In this document: positions 26,090 through 33,893 of the stretch, piece after piece
Numbering within the stretch: the stretch's first letter is position 1
How the letters are laid out: each line of letters opens with the position of its first letter
Origin: an uncultured Eubacteriales bacterium
GTDB lineage: Bacteria; Bacillota; Clostridia; Lachnospirales; Lachnospiraceae
Assembly: GCA_900314775.1 (NCBI GenBank)
Contig: OMWM01000002.1
Coordinates: 27,549-91,548 of the forward strand
Direction: 5' to 3'
Length of the DNA: 64,000 bases
The notes under the pieces: generated by a model
What the model was told of the DNA's origin: nothing
Database searches by the model: none
The model's input: only the letters and a program-made list of their open reading frames with translations
Position numbers and translations under genes: made by a program

Positions 26090-26851
26090 ATGATTTTTGA
26101 TGTGATGACACTGTTTCCCGAGATGATCGATTACTGCATGCATGAGAGCGTGATCGGCAGAGCCGTGAAGAAGGGCATTATCACGGTCAACTGCTTCAAT
26201 ATCCGTGATTACTCGACAGACAGGCACAGACATGTCGACGACTACCCTTATGGGGGCGGCGCCGGCATGGTCATGCAGCCGGGCCCGATTTACGACTGCT
26301 ATGCCGATATCATGGCGGGAAAAGAGACAAAACCGCGTGTGGTTTATCTGACGCCGCAGGGCCGTATTTTCGATCAGCCGCTGGCCAATGAGCTGGCGCG
26401 CGAGGAGGAGATCATCTTCCTCTGCGGGCACTACGAGGGCGTGGATGAGCGGATTCTGGAAGAGATTGTGACCGATAACGTTTCCATCGGAGATTATGTG
26501 CTGACCGGCGGCGAGATGCCGGCGATGATCATGATCGATGCGATTGCAAGGCAGGTCGAGGGCGTGCTGGGCAGCAGCGAGTCCGCGGCCAACGATTCTT
26601 TCCAGGATGGGCTGCTCGAATATCCGCAGTATACAAGGCCGGAAGAGTTTCATGGCATGCGCGTGCCGGACGTTCTGCTGTCCGGGCATCACGGCAATAT
26701 CGACCTGTGGCGGCGCCGGCAGTCGCTGAAGCGGACGCTGGAGAGACGCCCCGATCTTCTGGAGAAGGTGCGCCAAAGCGGCGGCCTTTCTGCCGAAGAC
26801 CGGGAATTACTGGCCGGCCTGCAGGAAGAGGTGCCCGGCAGCGGGCAGTAA
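26090..26851 (+). CDS. trmD: tRNA (guanosine(37)-N1)-methyltransferase TrmD
   Basis: 253 residues. It methylates G37 of tRNAs read with CCN/CUN/CGG codons and prevents frameshifting. The trefoil-knot SPOUT signature is present: [17 protein letters not shown] near 48-64 and [13 protein letters not shown] near 108-120, then [13 protein letters not shown]. The C-terminal tail [20 protein letters not shown] is typical. It is directly downstream of rimM and shares its transcript; rplS downstream has its own promoter. Confidence 0.97.
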   Translation: MIFDVMTLFPEMIDYCMHESVIGRAVKKGIITVNCFNIRDYSTDRHRHVDDYPYGGGAGMVMQPGPIYDCYADIMAGKETKPRVVYLTPQGRIFDQPLANELAREEEIIFLCGHYEGVDERILEEIVTDNVSIGDYVLTGGEMPAMIMIDAIARQVEGVLGSSESAANDSFQDGLLEYPQYTRPEEFHGMRVPDVLLSGHHGNIDLWRRRQSLKRTLERRPDLLEKVRQSGGLSAEDRELLAGLQEEVPGSGQ

Positions 26852-26858
26852 AAAATTC

Positions 26859-26887
26859 TTGCAATTGCAGGTACGGTATGTTATTAT
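26859..26887 (+). promoter_or_regulatory. Sigma-A-type promoter of rplS with a leader of about 74 bases
   Basis: TTGCAA at 26859-26864 and TATTAT at 26882-26887 with a 17-base spacer. The transcript would carry a leader of about 74 bases (26894-26967) before rplS. L19 leaders with regulatory structure are known in low-GC Gram-positives. I cannot verify a match by eye. Confidence 0.55.
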
Positions 26888-26967
26888 AACAAAGCATGAA
26901 AAAATTTGGATGTTCCGCTGTTGCCCAGGGCATTACGAACGTCTGGTTATTTTTAAGGAGGTTCATA

Positions 26968-27315
26968 ATGAACGACATTATCAAGAGCATTGAAGATGAG
27001 CAGCTGAAGTCTGACATCACAGAGTTTGCTGTAGGTGATACCATCCGCGTATATGCGAAGGTTATCGAGGGCAAGCGTACAAGAACACAGGTATTCGAAG
27101 GCACTGTTATCAAGAGACAGAACGGCGGCAGCCGCGAGACCTTCACTGTAAGAAAGACATCCAACGGTATCGGTGTTGAGAAGACATGGCCTCTGCACTC
27201 CCCGACAGTTGAGAAGATCGAAGTCGTCAGAAAAGGTAAGGTAAGACGTGCTAAGCTCTTCTACTTAAGAGACAGAGTCGGTAAGAAGGCTAAGGTTAAG
27301 GAACTCGTAAAATAA
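26968..27315 (+). CDS. rplS: 50S ribosomal protein L19
   Basis: 115 residues from the ATG at 26968, which has AAGGAGGTT 6 bases upstream; a longer in-frame start at 26896 would fall in the leader RNA. The sequence includes [20 protein letters not shown] and [20 protein letters not shown], both diagnostic for L19, which sits at the 30S-50S interface. It has its own promoter and a terminator, so it can be expressed independently of rimM-trmD. Confidence 0.98.
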   Translation: MNDIIKSIEDEQLKSDITEFAVGDTIRVYAKVIEGKRTRTQVFEGTVIKRQNGGSRETFTVRKTSNGIGVEKTWPLHSPTVEKIEVVRKGKVRRAKLFYLRDRVGKKAKVKELVK

Positions 27316-27326
27316 TTGAAGACAGG

Positions 27327-27375
27327 CGGGTCTGCGGATTGAACACAATAGACAAGGCAGACCCGTTTTCTTTAT
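27327..27375 (+). terminator. Intrinsic terminator after rplS
   Basis: A 9-bp stem (CGGGTCTGC / GCAGACCCG) with a 21-base loop is followed by TTTTCTTTATATTTTTT. Confidence 0.8.
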
Positions 27376-27407
27376 ATTTTTTCTGATCATGATAACGGAG
27401 GTTCATC

Positions 27408-28013
27408 ATGTTCGCAGTATTATCCGGCCGGAAGAGCAGAGAAGGCGGCAGACGCCCCGGCAGGAAACAGGTATATGAACGTAAGGCATTGATCCGTCTG
27501 CTGATTTATATCGGTACGATTCTGCTGACGGCGGCGGCCGGCTACTGGTTCGTGTGCGGTTTTGCCACGAAAGAGGCCGTGATGGATGATTCCATGGAAC
27601 CGACGCTGCAGAGCGAGGACATCGTGCTTGTCAATAAGGCGGCCTATAAGGTCGGCAAGCCGGACAGCATGGATGTCGCGCTGATCCGGATCGGCCAGTC
27701 CGGCAGCGGCCCGGTGTACATCCGGCGCATTGTCGGCGTGCCGGGAGATACGGTGAAGATCACGGACGGTAAGCTGTATGTCAACGATGAGCAGGTGGAA
27801 CTGCCTGGCAATGGCGATGCCATTGAAGAAGCCGGCGCAGCCGGTACCGGTGTGGAACTCGGCGATGACGAATATTTCGTGCTGTGCGACAATTACAATG
27901 GCAGTACGGATGACAGCCGTCTCGACAGTATCGGTACAGTCAGTGCCGACCAGATTATCGGCAAGATCTGGTTCAGAACCTCACCTGCGTCTTCCATTGG
28001 AGGAATTCATTAG
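27408..28013 (+). CDS. lepB: Signal peptidase I family protein, Lys position replaced by Arg
   Basis: 201 residues: a basic N-terminus, one membrane anchor (about 30-49), then an extracytoplasmic catalytic domain. The nucleophile box DDSMEPTL gives Ser62. The general-base box, normally (Y)xKRxxGxPGD, reads YIRRIVGVPGDTV, so Arg106 stands where the catalytic Lys is expected. Box E CDNYNGSTDDSRLDSIG is intact. Signal peptidase I removes signal peptides of exported proteins. I recall RR variants in some clostridial paralogues, so this may be a divergent or alternative peptidase rather than the main one. GGAGGTTC precedes the ATG, and the stop overlaps rbgA by one base. Confidence 0.8.
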   Translation: MFAVLSGRKSREGGRRPGRKQVYERKALIRLLIYIGTILLTAAAGYWFVCGFATKEAVMDDSMEPTLQSEDIVLVNKAAYKVGKPDSMDVALIRIGQSGSGPVYIRRIVGVPGDTVKITDGKLYVNDEQVELPGNGDAIEEAGAAGTGVELGDDEYFVLCDNYNGSTDDSRLDSIGTVSADQIIGKIWFRTSPASSIGGIH

Positions 28014-28876
28014 TGAATATTGAGTGGTATCCTGGTCATATGACGCGTGCCCGGCGCATGATGCAGGAAAATATCAAACTCATCGATATAGTTATAGAAC
28101 TTGTGGATGCGCGTCTTCCGCTGTCAAGCAAAAATCCGGATATTGATAAACTTGCAGCAGGGAAGGCGCGTCTGCTGGTTATAAACAGAAAAGATATGGC
28201 GGATGACGCCGTTACGAACCGGTGGGCAGATTATTACCGCAGCAAGGGATTTTCCGTACTCTGCGTGGATTCAAAAAGCGGAGCGGGCGTGCGGAAGGTA
28301 ACCGGCATGGTGCAGGAAGCCTGCCGCGAGAAGATTGAGAGAGACCGCAGGCGGGGCATCCGAAACCGCCCGCTGCGGGCGATGGTCGTAGGCATCCCGA
28401 ATGTCGGCAAATCCACCTTTATCAACCGGCTGATCGGCAAAAACAGCGCCGCGGTCGGCAACAAGCCGGGCGTGACGCGCGGCAAGCAGTGGATCAAGCT
28501 TTCCAAAACCATCGATCTGCTGGATACGCCGGGCATTCTCTGGCCGAAATTCGAAGATCAGGCCGTCGGCATGCGCCTTGCGGTTTCCGGTTCGATCAGC
28601 GACGATATTCTCGACAAGACGGAGATGGCGCTTTATCTGATCGGCTATCTCAAGTCATCTTATCCGGGTGTGCTGGAACAGCGCTATGGCATCACGGTAA
28701 GCGGCAATGATGCGGCGGACCTGGAAGCGATCGCACTGGCGCGGAAATGTCTTGCCGCCGGCGGTGCGGCCGATATGGACCGCATGGCGGCGCTTCTTGT
28801 TGATGAATTCCGTACATTGAAGCTGGGGCGGATATCGCTTGAGATGCCGCCGGAGGCAGGCAGCGGCGATGAATAA
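28013..28876 (+). CDS. rbgA: Ribosome biogenesis GTPase RbgA (YlqF)
   Basis: 287 residues from a GTG start overlapping the lepB stop by one base, with GGAGGAATT upstream. RbgA is needed for late 50S assembly. The GTPase is circularly permuted: the G4 motif INRKDMAD near residue 60 comes before G1 GIPNVGKSTF near 127 and G3 DTPGILWP near 171. The N-terminus IEWYPGHMTRARRMMQE is diagnostic. It is encoded just after lepB and overlaps rnhB by 8 bases, the order usual in Firmicutes. Confidence 0.96.
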   Translation: MNIEWYPGHMTRARRMMQENIKLIDIVIELVDARLPLSSKNPDIDKLAAGKARLLVINRKDMADDAVTNRWADYYRSKGFSVLCVDSKSGAGVRKVTGMVQEACREKIERDRRRGIRNRPLRAMVVGIPNVGKSTFINRLIGKNSAAVGNKPGVTRGKQWIKLSKTIDLLDTPGILWPKFEDQAVGMRLAVSGSISDDILDKTEMALYLIGYLKSSYPGVLEQRYGITVSGNDAADLEAIALARKCLAAGGAADMDRMAALLVDEFRTLKLGRISLEMPPEAGSGDE

Positions 28877-29642
28877 GGAAAGCATCGCTGCCATCAAAGA
28901 GAAGTATAAGGCAGCTGAAGGCAGTCAGCTGCAGACATTTATTGATACCTACGGTCAGGACAGCCGAAGCGGTGTCCGGAAACTCACGGAGTCGGCCGGA
29001 CGCAGGCTGGCAGCCTGGAAGAAGGAGCTTGGCCGGATTGATGCCATGCTGCAGATCGAACGCGGCTGCGCTGCGCAGTACAGCGTGATCTGCGGCGTCG
29101 ATGAGGCAGGGCGCGGCCCGCTGGCGGGGCCGGTTGTGGCCGGTGCCGTCATCCTGAACCCGGATGATCCGATTCTTTATGTCAATGATTCCAAAAAGCT
29201 CTCGCCGGCCATGCGTGAGAAACTGTATACGCAGATCACAGAACGCGCCGTGAGCTGGGCTGCGGGCTGCGCCGATCACGAGGAGATTGACCGGATCAAT
29301 ATCCTGCAGGCAGACTATCAGGCTATGCGCAGGGCTGTGGCAAAGCTCAGTCCGCAGCCGGATCTGCTGCTCAACGATGCGGTGGTGATTCCTGATCTGC
29401 CTGTGCAGCAGATATCGCTGATCAAAGGCGATGCACGGTGTCTTTCCATCGCGGCGGCAAGCATTGTGGCCAAGGTGACCAGGGACCGGATGATGATGGA
29501 ATATGATAAGATGTATCCGGAATATCATTTTGCACAAAACAAAGGGTATGGAACAGCTGAACATATCGAGGCGATCCGGAAATACGGACCGTGTCCGATT
29601 CACAGGCGTTCCTTTATCAGCCATTTCTGGAAGGAGTCATGA
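28869..29642 (+). CDS. rnhB: Ribonuclease HII
   Basis: 257 residues from the ATG at 28869, chosen for the upstream GGAGGCAGG; it overlaps the rbgA end by 8 bases. It removes RNA from RNA-DNA hybrids and single ribonucleotides in DNA. An N-terminal helical extension of about 70 residues, common in Firmicutes, precedes the catalytic domain with VDEAGRGPLAGPVVAGAVIL near 77. The acidic residues in VNDSKKLSP and further on (LLNDAVVIPD) complete the active site. A type I enzyme, rnhA, is also in this window. yraN begins directly after the stop. Confidence 0.96.
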   Translation: MNKESIAAIKEKYKAAEGSQLQTFIDTYGQDSRSGVRKLTESAGRRLAAWKKELGRIDAMLQIERGCAAQYSVICGVDEAGRGPLAGPVVAGAVILNPDDPILYVNDSKKLSPAMREKLYTQITERAVSWAAGCADHEEIDRINILQADYQAMRRAVAKLSPQPDLLLNDAVVIPDLPVQQISLIKGDARCLSIAAASIVAKVTRDRMMMEYDKMYPEYHFAQNKGYGTAEHIEAIRKYGPCPIHRRSFISHFWKES

Positions 29643-30002
29643 TTGAACGGCAGCAGAAGGCGTACAGGCAGCCGGTATGAGGATCTGGCGGCAGCATTGC
29701 TGGAAAGGGAAGGCTGCACGATTCTCAGCCGCAATTTCTACGGAAGAAGCGGCGAACTGGATATCGTCGCACGAGACGGAGATACGCTCGTATTCTGCGA
29801 GGTCAAATACAGGAGCGGGGACCGGTGCGGTACGGCACTGGAGGGAGTCACACCGCTCAAGAGACGCCGTATATGCCGCACGGCGGTGGAATATATGGCG
29901 AGGGAAGGCTACGGAGATGGCTGGCCGTGCCGCTTTGATGTCATCGGCATCAGCAGCGGCCGGGTCAGGCATGTGAAAAATGCGTTTGAATTTACAGTAT
30001 GA
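29643..30002 (+). CDS. yraN: UPF0102 / YraN family endonuclease-like protein
   Basis: 119 residues from a TTG directly abutting the rnhB stop, with GGAAGGAG upstream. The family has a restriction-endonuclease-like fold. The core motif is visible as GELDIVARDGDTLVFCEVKY, with the D...ExK arrangement, and is followed by RSGDRCGTALEGVTPLKRRR. The biological role is unsettled; a link to DNA processing is suggested by fold and by the rnhB neighbourhood. It overlaps the possible early start of the DUF512 gene by 4 bases. Confidence 0.9.
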   Translation: MNGSRRRTGSRYEDLAAALLEREGCTILSRNFYGRSGELDIVARDGDTLVFCEVKYRSGDRCGTALEGVTPLKRRRICRTAVEYMAREGYGDGWPCRFDVIGISSGRVRHVKNAFEFTV

Positions 30003-30019
30003 GATACAGGGGCAGGATT

Positions 30020-31348
30020 ATGCAGAGTAAAAGTCATGTAATTACCGGCGTGGAGCCCGGCAGCATCGCTGAGGAGATGGGGCTGCGCCCGGGTGACCGG
30101 CTGCTGGCGGTCAACGGACATGAAATCGAGGATATTTTCGATTACCGCTACCTGATCAGTGACGATTATATCGAAGTCCTTGTACAGACAGATGACGGCG
30201 AAGAGCTGCTGGAGATTGAGAAGGACTACAGCGAGGATCTCGGCCTTGATTTCGGCGAGAGCCTGATGGATGCCTACCGGCACTGCAGCAACAAATGCAT
30301 ATTCTGTTTTATCGATCAGCTCCCGAAGGGGATGCGCGATACGCTGTATTTCAAGGACGATGATTCGAGGCTGTCCTTTCTGCAGGGCAACTATATCACG
30401 ATGACCAATATGTCGGATGAGGAGCTCGACCGGATTATCCTGTACAAGCTGGAGCCGATCAATATTTCCGTGCACACGACGAATCCGGAGCTGAGGCAGA
30501 AGATGCTCAGCAACCGTTTTGCGGGCAGAATTCTCGAGCAGATCAGGCGGCTTTATGACGGCGGTATCATCATGAATGCGCAGATTGTGCTCTGCCGCGG
30601 CTGGAACGACGGCGAGGAACTGGAGAGGACGATCCGCGATCTGACGCAGTTCATGCCGAATATCGAAAGCCTTTCGGTTGTGCCGGTCGGTCTGTCCGAT
30701 CACAGAGAAGGCCTCTGTCCGCTGGAACCGTTTACGGCGGAGGATGCGGGGCGCGTGATCGATACGATCGAGCGCTGGCAGAAAAGCCTGTATGCGCAGT
30801 GCGGCACGCATTTCGTGCATGCCTCTGATGAATGGTATCTGCTGGCCGGAAGGCCGGTCCCGGAAGAGGCACGCTACGACGGCTACCTGCAGCTGGAAAA
30901 CGGCGTCGGCATGATCCGTCTCCTGATTACGGAGTTTACGCAGGCACTCGATGCCCTGCCGGGCGATGACCGGCAGCGGGAAGTGTCGATTGCAACGGGG
31001 ATGCTGGCAGAATCGACATTGCAGGCACTGACAGCAAAGCTCCGGGAGAAATTTCCGGGCGTGCAGGTCCATATCCATGCCGTGGAAAACCGTTTCTTCG
31101 GCAGCAAGATAACGGTATCCGGTCTGCTGACCGGACGCGATATCATAGAGCAGCTGCCCGGTGAGCGGCTGGGCGAGGAACTCCTGCTGCCGGCCAATCT
31201 GCTGCGTGCCGGTGAGACGATGCTGCTGGATGACATGGATATCCGGGATATTGAAAGCGCTTTACAAATTCCGGTGAGAATTGTACAATCAAACGGGCAG
31301 GACCTTGTGCACTGCCTTATCAACAGAAACAGAGGCGATATACAATGA
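30020..31348 (+). CDS. DUF512 radical SAM protein with N-terminal PDZ-like domain
   Basis: 442 residues from the ATG at 30020, which has AGGGGCAGG upstream. An ATG at 29999 overlaps the yraN stop (ATGA) and is also possible. Residues 1-70 resemble a PDZ domain (GVEPGSIAEEMGLRPGDRLL). The iron-sulfur motif C89-x3-C93-x2-C96 (CSNKCIFC) follows, typical of radical SAM enzymes, and the C-terminal half is the DUF512 region. The substrate is unknown; in the literature this family is a conserved but uncharacterised neighbour of der, as it is here, where it overlaps der by 4 bases. Confidence 0.9.
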   Translation: MQSKSHVITGVEPGSIAEEMGLRPGDRLLAVNGHEIEDIFDYRYLISDDYIEVLVQTDDGEELLEIEKDYSEDLGLDFGESLMDAYRHCSNKCIFCFIDQLPKGMRDTLYFKDDDSRLSFLQGNYITMTNMSDEELDRIILYKLEPINISVHTTNPELRQKMLSNRFAGRILEQIRRLYDGGIIMNAQIVLCRGWNDGEELERTIRDLTQFMPNIESLSVVPVGLSDHREGLCPLEPFTAEDAGRVIDTIERWQKSLYAQCGTHFVHASDEWYLLAGRPVPEEARYDGYLQLENGVGMIRLLITEFTQALDALPGDDRQREVSIATGMLAESTLQALTAKLREKFPGVQVHIHAVENRFFGSKITVSGLLTGRDIIEQLPGERLGEELLLPANLLRAGETMLLDDMDIRDIESALQIPVRIVQSNGQDLVHCLINRNRGDIQ

Positions 31349-32676
31349 GCAAGCCGATTGTGGCAATTATCGGACGGCCTAATACAGGCAAGTCCACACT
31401 GTTTAATGCACTCTGCGGACAGGAAATATCGATTGTAAAGGACACGCCAGGCGTTACCAGAGACAGAATTTACGGCGACGTCACCTGGCTGGATTATAAT
31501 TTTACCCTGATTGACACAGGCGGCATCGAGCCGCTCAGCGATGACGTACTGCTGCGCAGCATGCGGGAGCAGGCGGAGATTGCGATTGAGACAGCGGATG
31601 TCATTATTTTTCTGACGGACGTGCGCGAAGGCGTTACGGATGCGGATTACGAGGTGGCGAATATGCTGCGGCGGTCGAAGAAGCCGATCGTGCTCGTCGT
31701 CAACAAGGTGGATAATTTCCGTAAGATGGAAGCGGATGTATATGAATTTTACAATCTCGGCATCGGCGATCCGGTGCCGATCAGTGCGGCATCACGGCTG
31801 AGTCTTGGTGATATGCTGGATGTGGTCGTGCGTTACCTGCCTGATCCGGATGCGGAGGAAGAAGAAGATGACAGACCGCATATTGCGGTCGTCGGTAAGC
31901 CGAATACGGGAAAATCCTCGCTGATCAACCGCCTGACCGGTGAAAACCGCGTTATCGTGAGCGATATCGCCGGTACGACGAGAGATGCGATTGACACGGA
32001 GATCCGGCATAACGGCAATGAATACGTATTCATCGATACGGCCGGCATCCGGCGCAAGAGCCGGATCAAGGAGGATATCGAGCGGTTCAGCATCATCCGT
32101 GCGGTGGCCGCGATTGACCGTTCTGATGTGGCGATCCTGATGATCGATGCGACCGAAGGCGTCACGGAGCAGGATGCGAAGATCGCCGGTATCGCACATG
32201 AGCGCGGCAAGGGCATGATCATCGCGGTCAACAAGTGGGATGCCATCGAGAAGGACGACCATTCGGTCCGCGACTTTACGGCCGGCATCCGCGACCGGCT
32301 GCCGTTCCTGCGGTATGCGGAGATCGTGTTCATTTCCGTAAAGACCGGGCAGCGGATCAATAAGCTGTTTGATACCATCGATGCGGTCATCGAGAACCAT
32401 GCGATGCGGATCGGAACCGGTGTGCTCAATGAGATACTCAGCGAGGCGGTCGTGCTCAAGCAGCCGCCTTCAGACAAGGGCAAGCGGCTCCGTCTGTACT
32501 ATATCACGCAGGTTTCCACGAAACCGCCGACATTCGTAATATTTATCAACGACAAGAAGCTTGTACATTTCTCGTATACAAGATATATAGAAAACCAGAT
32601 CAGAGAGACATTCGGCCTGCGCGGAACGCCGATCCGGTTTATTTATCGGGAGAGAAAGGATAAAGATGTATCATGA
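31345..32676 (+). CDS. der: Ribosome-associated GTPase Der (EngA)
   Basis: 443 residues, normal length. Der is an essential 50S assembly GTPase with two consecutive G domains: the first has GRPNTGKSTLF near 9 and DTGGIEPL near 55, the second GKPNTGKSSLINRL near 184 and DTAGIRRKSR near 231. A KH-like C-terminal domain follows from about 350 and ends FRIYRERK-like (IRFIYRERKD). The start overlaps the DUF512 stop (ATGA) and the end overlaps plsY (ATGA), so the three are translationally coupled. Confidence 0.97.
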   Translation: MSKPIVAIIGRPNTGKSTLFNALCGQEISIVKDTPGVTRDRIYGDVTWLDYNFTLIDTGGIEPLSDDVLLRSMREQAEIAIETADVIIFLTDVREGVTDADYEVANMLRRSKKPIVLVVNKVDNFRKMEADVYEFYNLGIGDPVPISAASRLSLGDMLDVVVRYLPDPDAEEEEDDRPHIAVVGKPNTGKSSLINRLTGENRVIVSDIAGTTRDAIDTEIRHNGNEYVFIDTAGIRRKSRIKEDIERFSIIRAVAAIDRSDVAILMIDATEGVTEQDAKIAGIAHERGKGMIIAVNKWDAIEKDDHSVRDFTAGIRDRLPFLRYAEIVFISVKTGQRINKLFDTIDAVIENHAMRIGTGVLNEILSEAVVLKQPPSDKGKRLRLYYITQVSTKPPTFVIFINDKKLVHFSYTRYIENQIRETFGLRGTPIRFIYRERKDKDVS

Positions 32677-33287
32677 CACCTGCAAGAGTGATCGTCTGTC
32701 TGGTGATCGGATATCTGTTTGGCTGTTTTCAGACAGGATATCTGTACGGCAGAGTTGTGAAGAAGGATGATATCCGCAAACATGGCAGCGGCAATGTCGG
32801 TACGGCCAATATTATCCGTACTTATGGAAAGAAGGCGGGCTATCTCGTCTATGCACTGGATACTTTTAAGGTAATTCTGGCGATTATCATCGTGCGGATC
32901 GTGATCTACGGCGGCGAGCCGAACAATGCACTGCTGGGCATGATTACCGGACTCGGCGCGGTCTGCGGCCACAACTGGCCTTTCTACCTGCATTTCAAGG
33001 GCGGTAAGGGCATCGCGGCGACCTCAGGCGTTATGATGACGCTCGGTGTATGGATTATCATCATCGAGCTTCTGGCGTTCTTTGTTCCGTACTACTTTAC
33101 GAGAATCGTATCTGTCGGTTCTCTGGTGCTCACGGGCGTATTCCCGTTCCTGATCCTGATTTTCTATCCGGGTCAGACGGCGATGTTTCTGATCGCGCTG
33201 ATCCTCGCCGTGATGGCATGGATACAGCACAGAACCAATATCGTGCGGCTCCTGAACGGAACCGAGAGCAGTTTCAGAAAGAAATAA
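32673..33287 (+). CDS. plsY: Glycerol-3-phosphate acyltransferase PlsY
   Basis: 204 residues, an integral membrane protein with about five segments. It transfers the acyl group from acyl-phosphate, made by PlsX or FakA, to glycerol-3-phosphate, the first committed phospholipid step. The signatures HGSGNVGTANIIRTYGKKAG near 33-52 and HNWPFYLHFKGGKGIAATSG near 104-123 are complete. It overlaps der by 4 bases. In many Clostridia gpsA and spoIVA follow, but here the run ends with a hairpin and rnhA. Confidence 0.96.
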   Translation: MTPARVIVCLVIGYLFGCFQTGYLYGRVVKKDDIRKHGSGNVGTANIIRTYGKKAGYLVYALDTFKVILAIIIVRIVIYGGEPNNALLGMITGLGAVCGHNWPFYLHFKGGKGIAATSGVMMTLGVWIIIIELLAFFVPYYFTRIVSVGSLVLTGVFPFLILIFYPGQTAMFLIALILAVMAWIQHRTNIVRLLNGTESSFRKK

Positions 33288-33298
33288 AATGGCTATTC

Positions 33299-33332
33299 AC
33301 AGGTCCGGAGACCGGCGCGTTTTCGGGCCTGT
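33299..33332 (+). terminator. Probable terminator after plsY
   Basis: ACAGGTCCG (33299-33307) pairs with CGGGCCTGT (33324-33332) with one G-U pair. A T-rich tail ATTTCATATTTT follows. It is less clear than the others because the loop is 16 bases. Confidence 0.5.
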
Positions 33333-33364
33333 ATTTCATATTTTAAAGAAACGGAGGTGGCACT

Positions 33365-33847
33365 GTGACATCCGTAACAGTGTATACAGATGGCTCCTCA
33401 CGGGGCAATCCGGGCCCGGGCGGCTACGGAGCGGTGCTGGAATATATTGACGGTGCGGGAAAGCTGCACACGAAAGAGATGTCGGCCGGCTACCGGCTGA
33501 CGACAAACAACCGCATGGAACTGATGGGCGTGATCAGCGCACTGCGTGCCCTCAACCGGCCCTGTGCAGTGCAGCTGTACACGGATTCACGGTATATCGT
33601 CGACGCCGTGAATCTGCACTGGCTGGACGGCTGGGCCCGCCGGGGATGGAAACGCGGAAAAAATGAGAAGGTCAGGAACGTCGACCTGTGGAAGCAGATC
33701 CGTGAGCTGACGGGAATTCACCAGGTGACATTCAACTGGGTCAAAGGCCATAACGGCCATCCGCAGAATGAGCGCTGCGACCAGCTCGCCACGGCGGCTG
33801 CCGACGGAGACCATCTGCTCGAAGACACAGGATATGAGCCGGAATAA
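33365..33847 (+). CDS. rnhA: Ribonuclease HI
   Basis: 160 residues from a GTG start preceded by ACGGAGGTGG. It degrades RNA in RNA-DNA hybrids. All four acidic-site regions are visible: VYTDGSSRGNPGPGGYGAVL, TNNRMELMG, LYTDSRYIVDAVN, and WVKGHNGHPQNERCDQLA. This is the single-domain bacterial form without a hybrid-binding domain. It stands alone after the plsY hairpin and before the RsmF-type gene, 46 bases away. Confidence 0.96.
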   Translation: MTSVTVYTDGSSRGNPGPGGYGAVLEYIDGAGKLHTKEMSAGYRLTTNNRMELMGVISALRALNRPCAVQLYTDSRYIVDAVNLHWLDGWARRGWKRGKNEKVRNVDLWKQIRELTGIHQVTFNWVKGHNGHPQNERCDQLATAAADGDHLLEDTGYEPE

Positions 33848-33893
33848 CGGTAAAATAAAACACAGATTGCAAACCGGAGAGAAGCGATAGATC

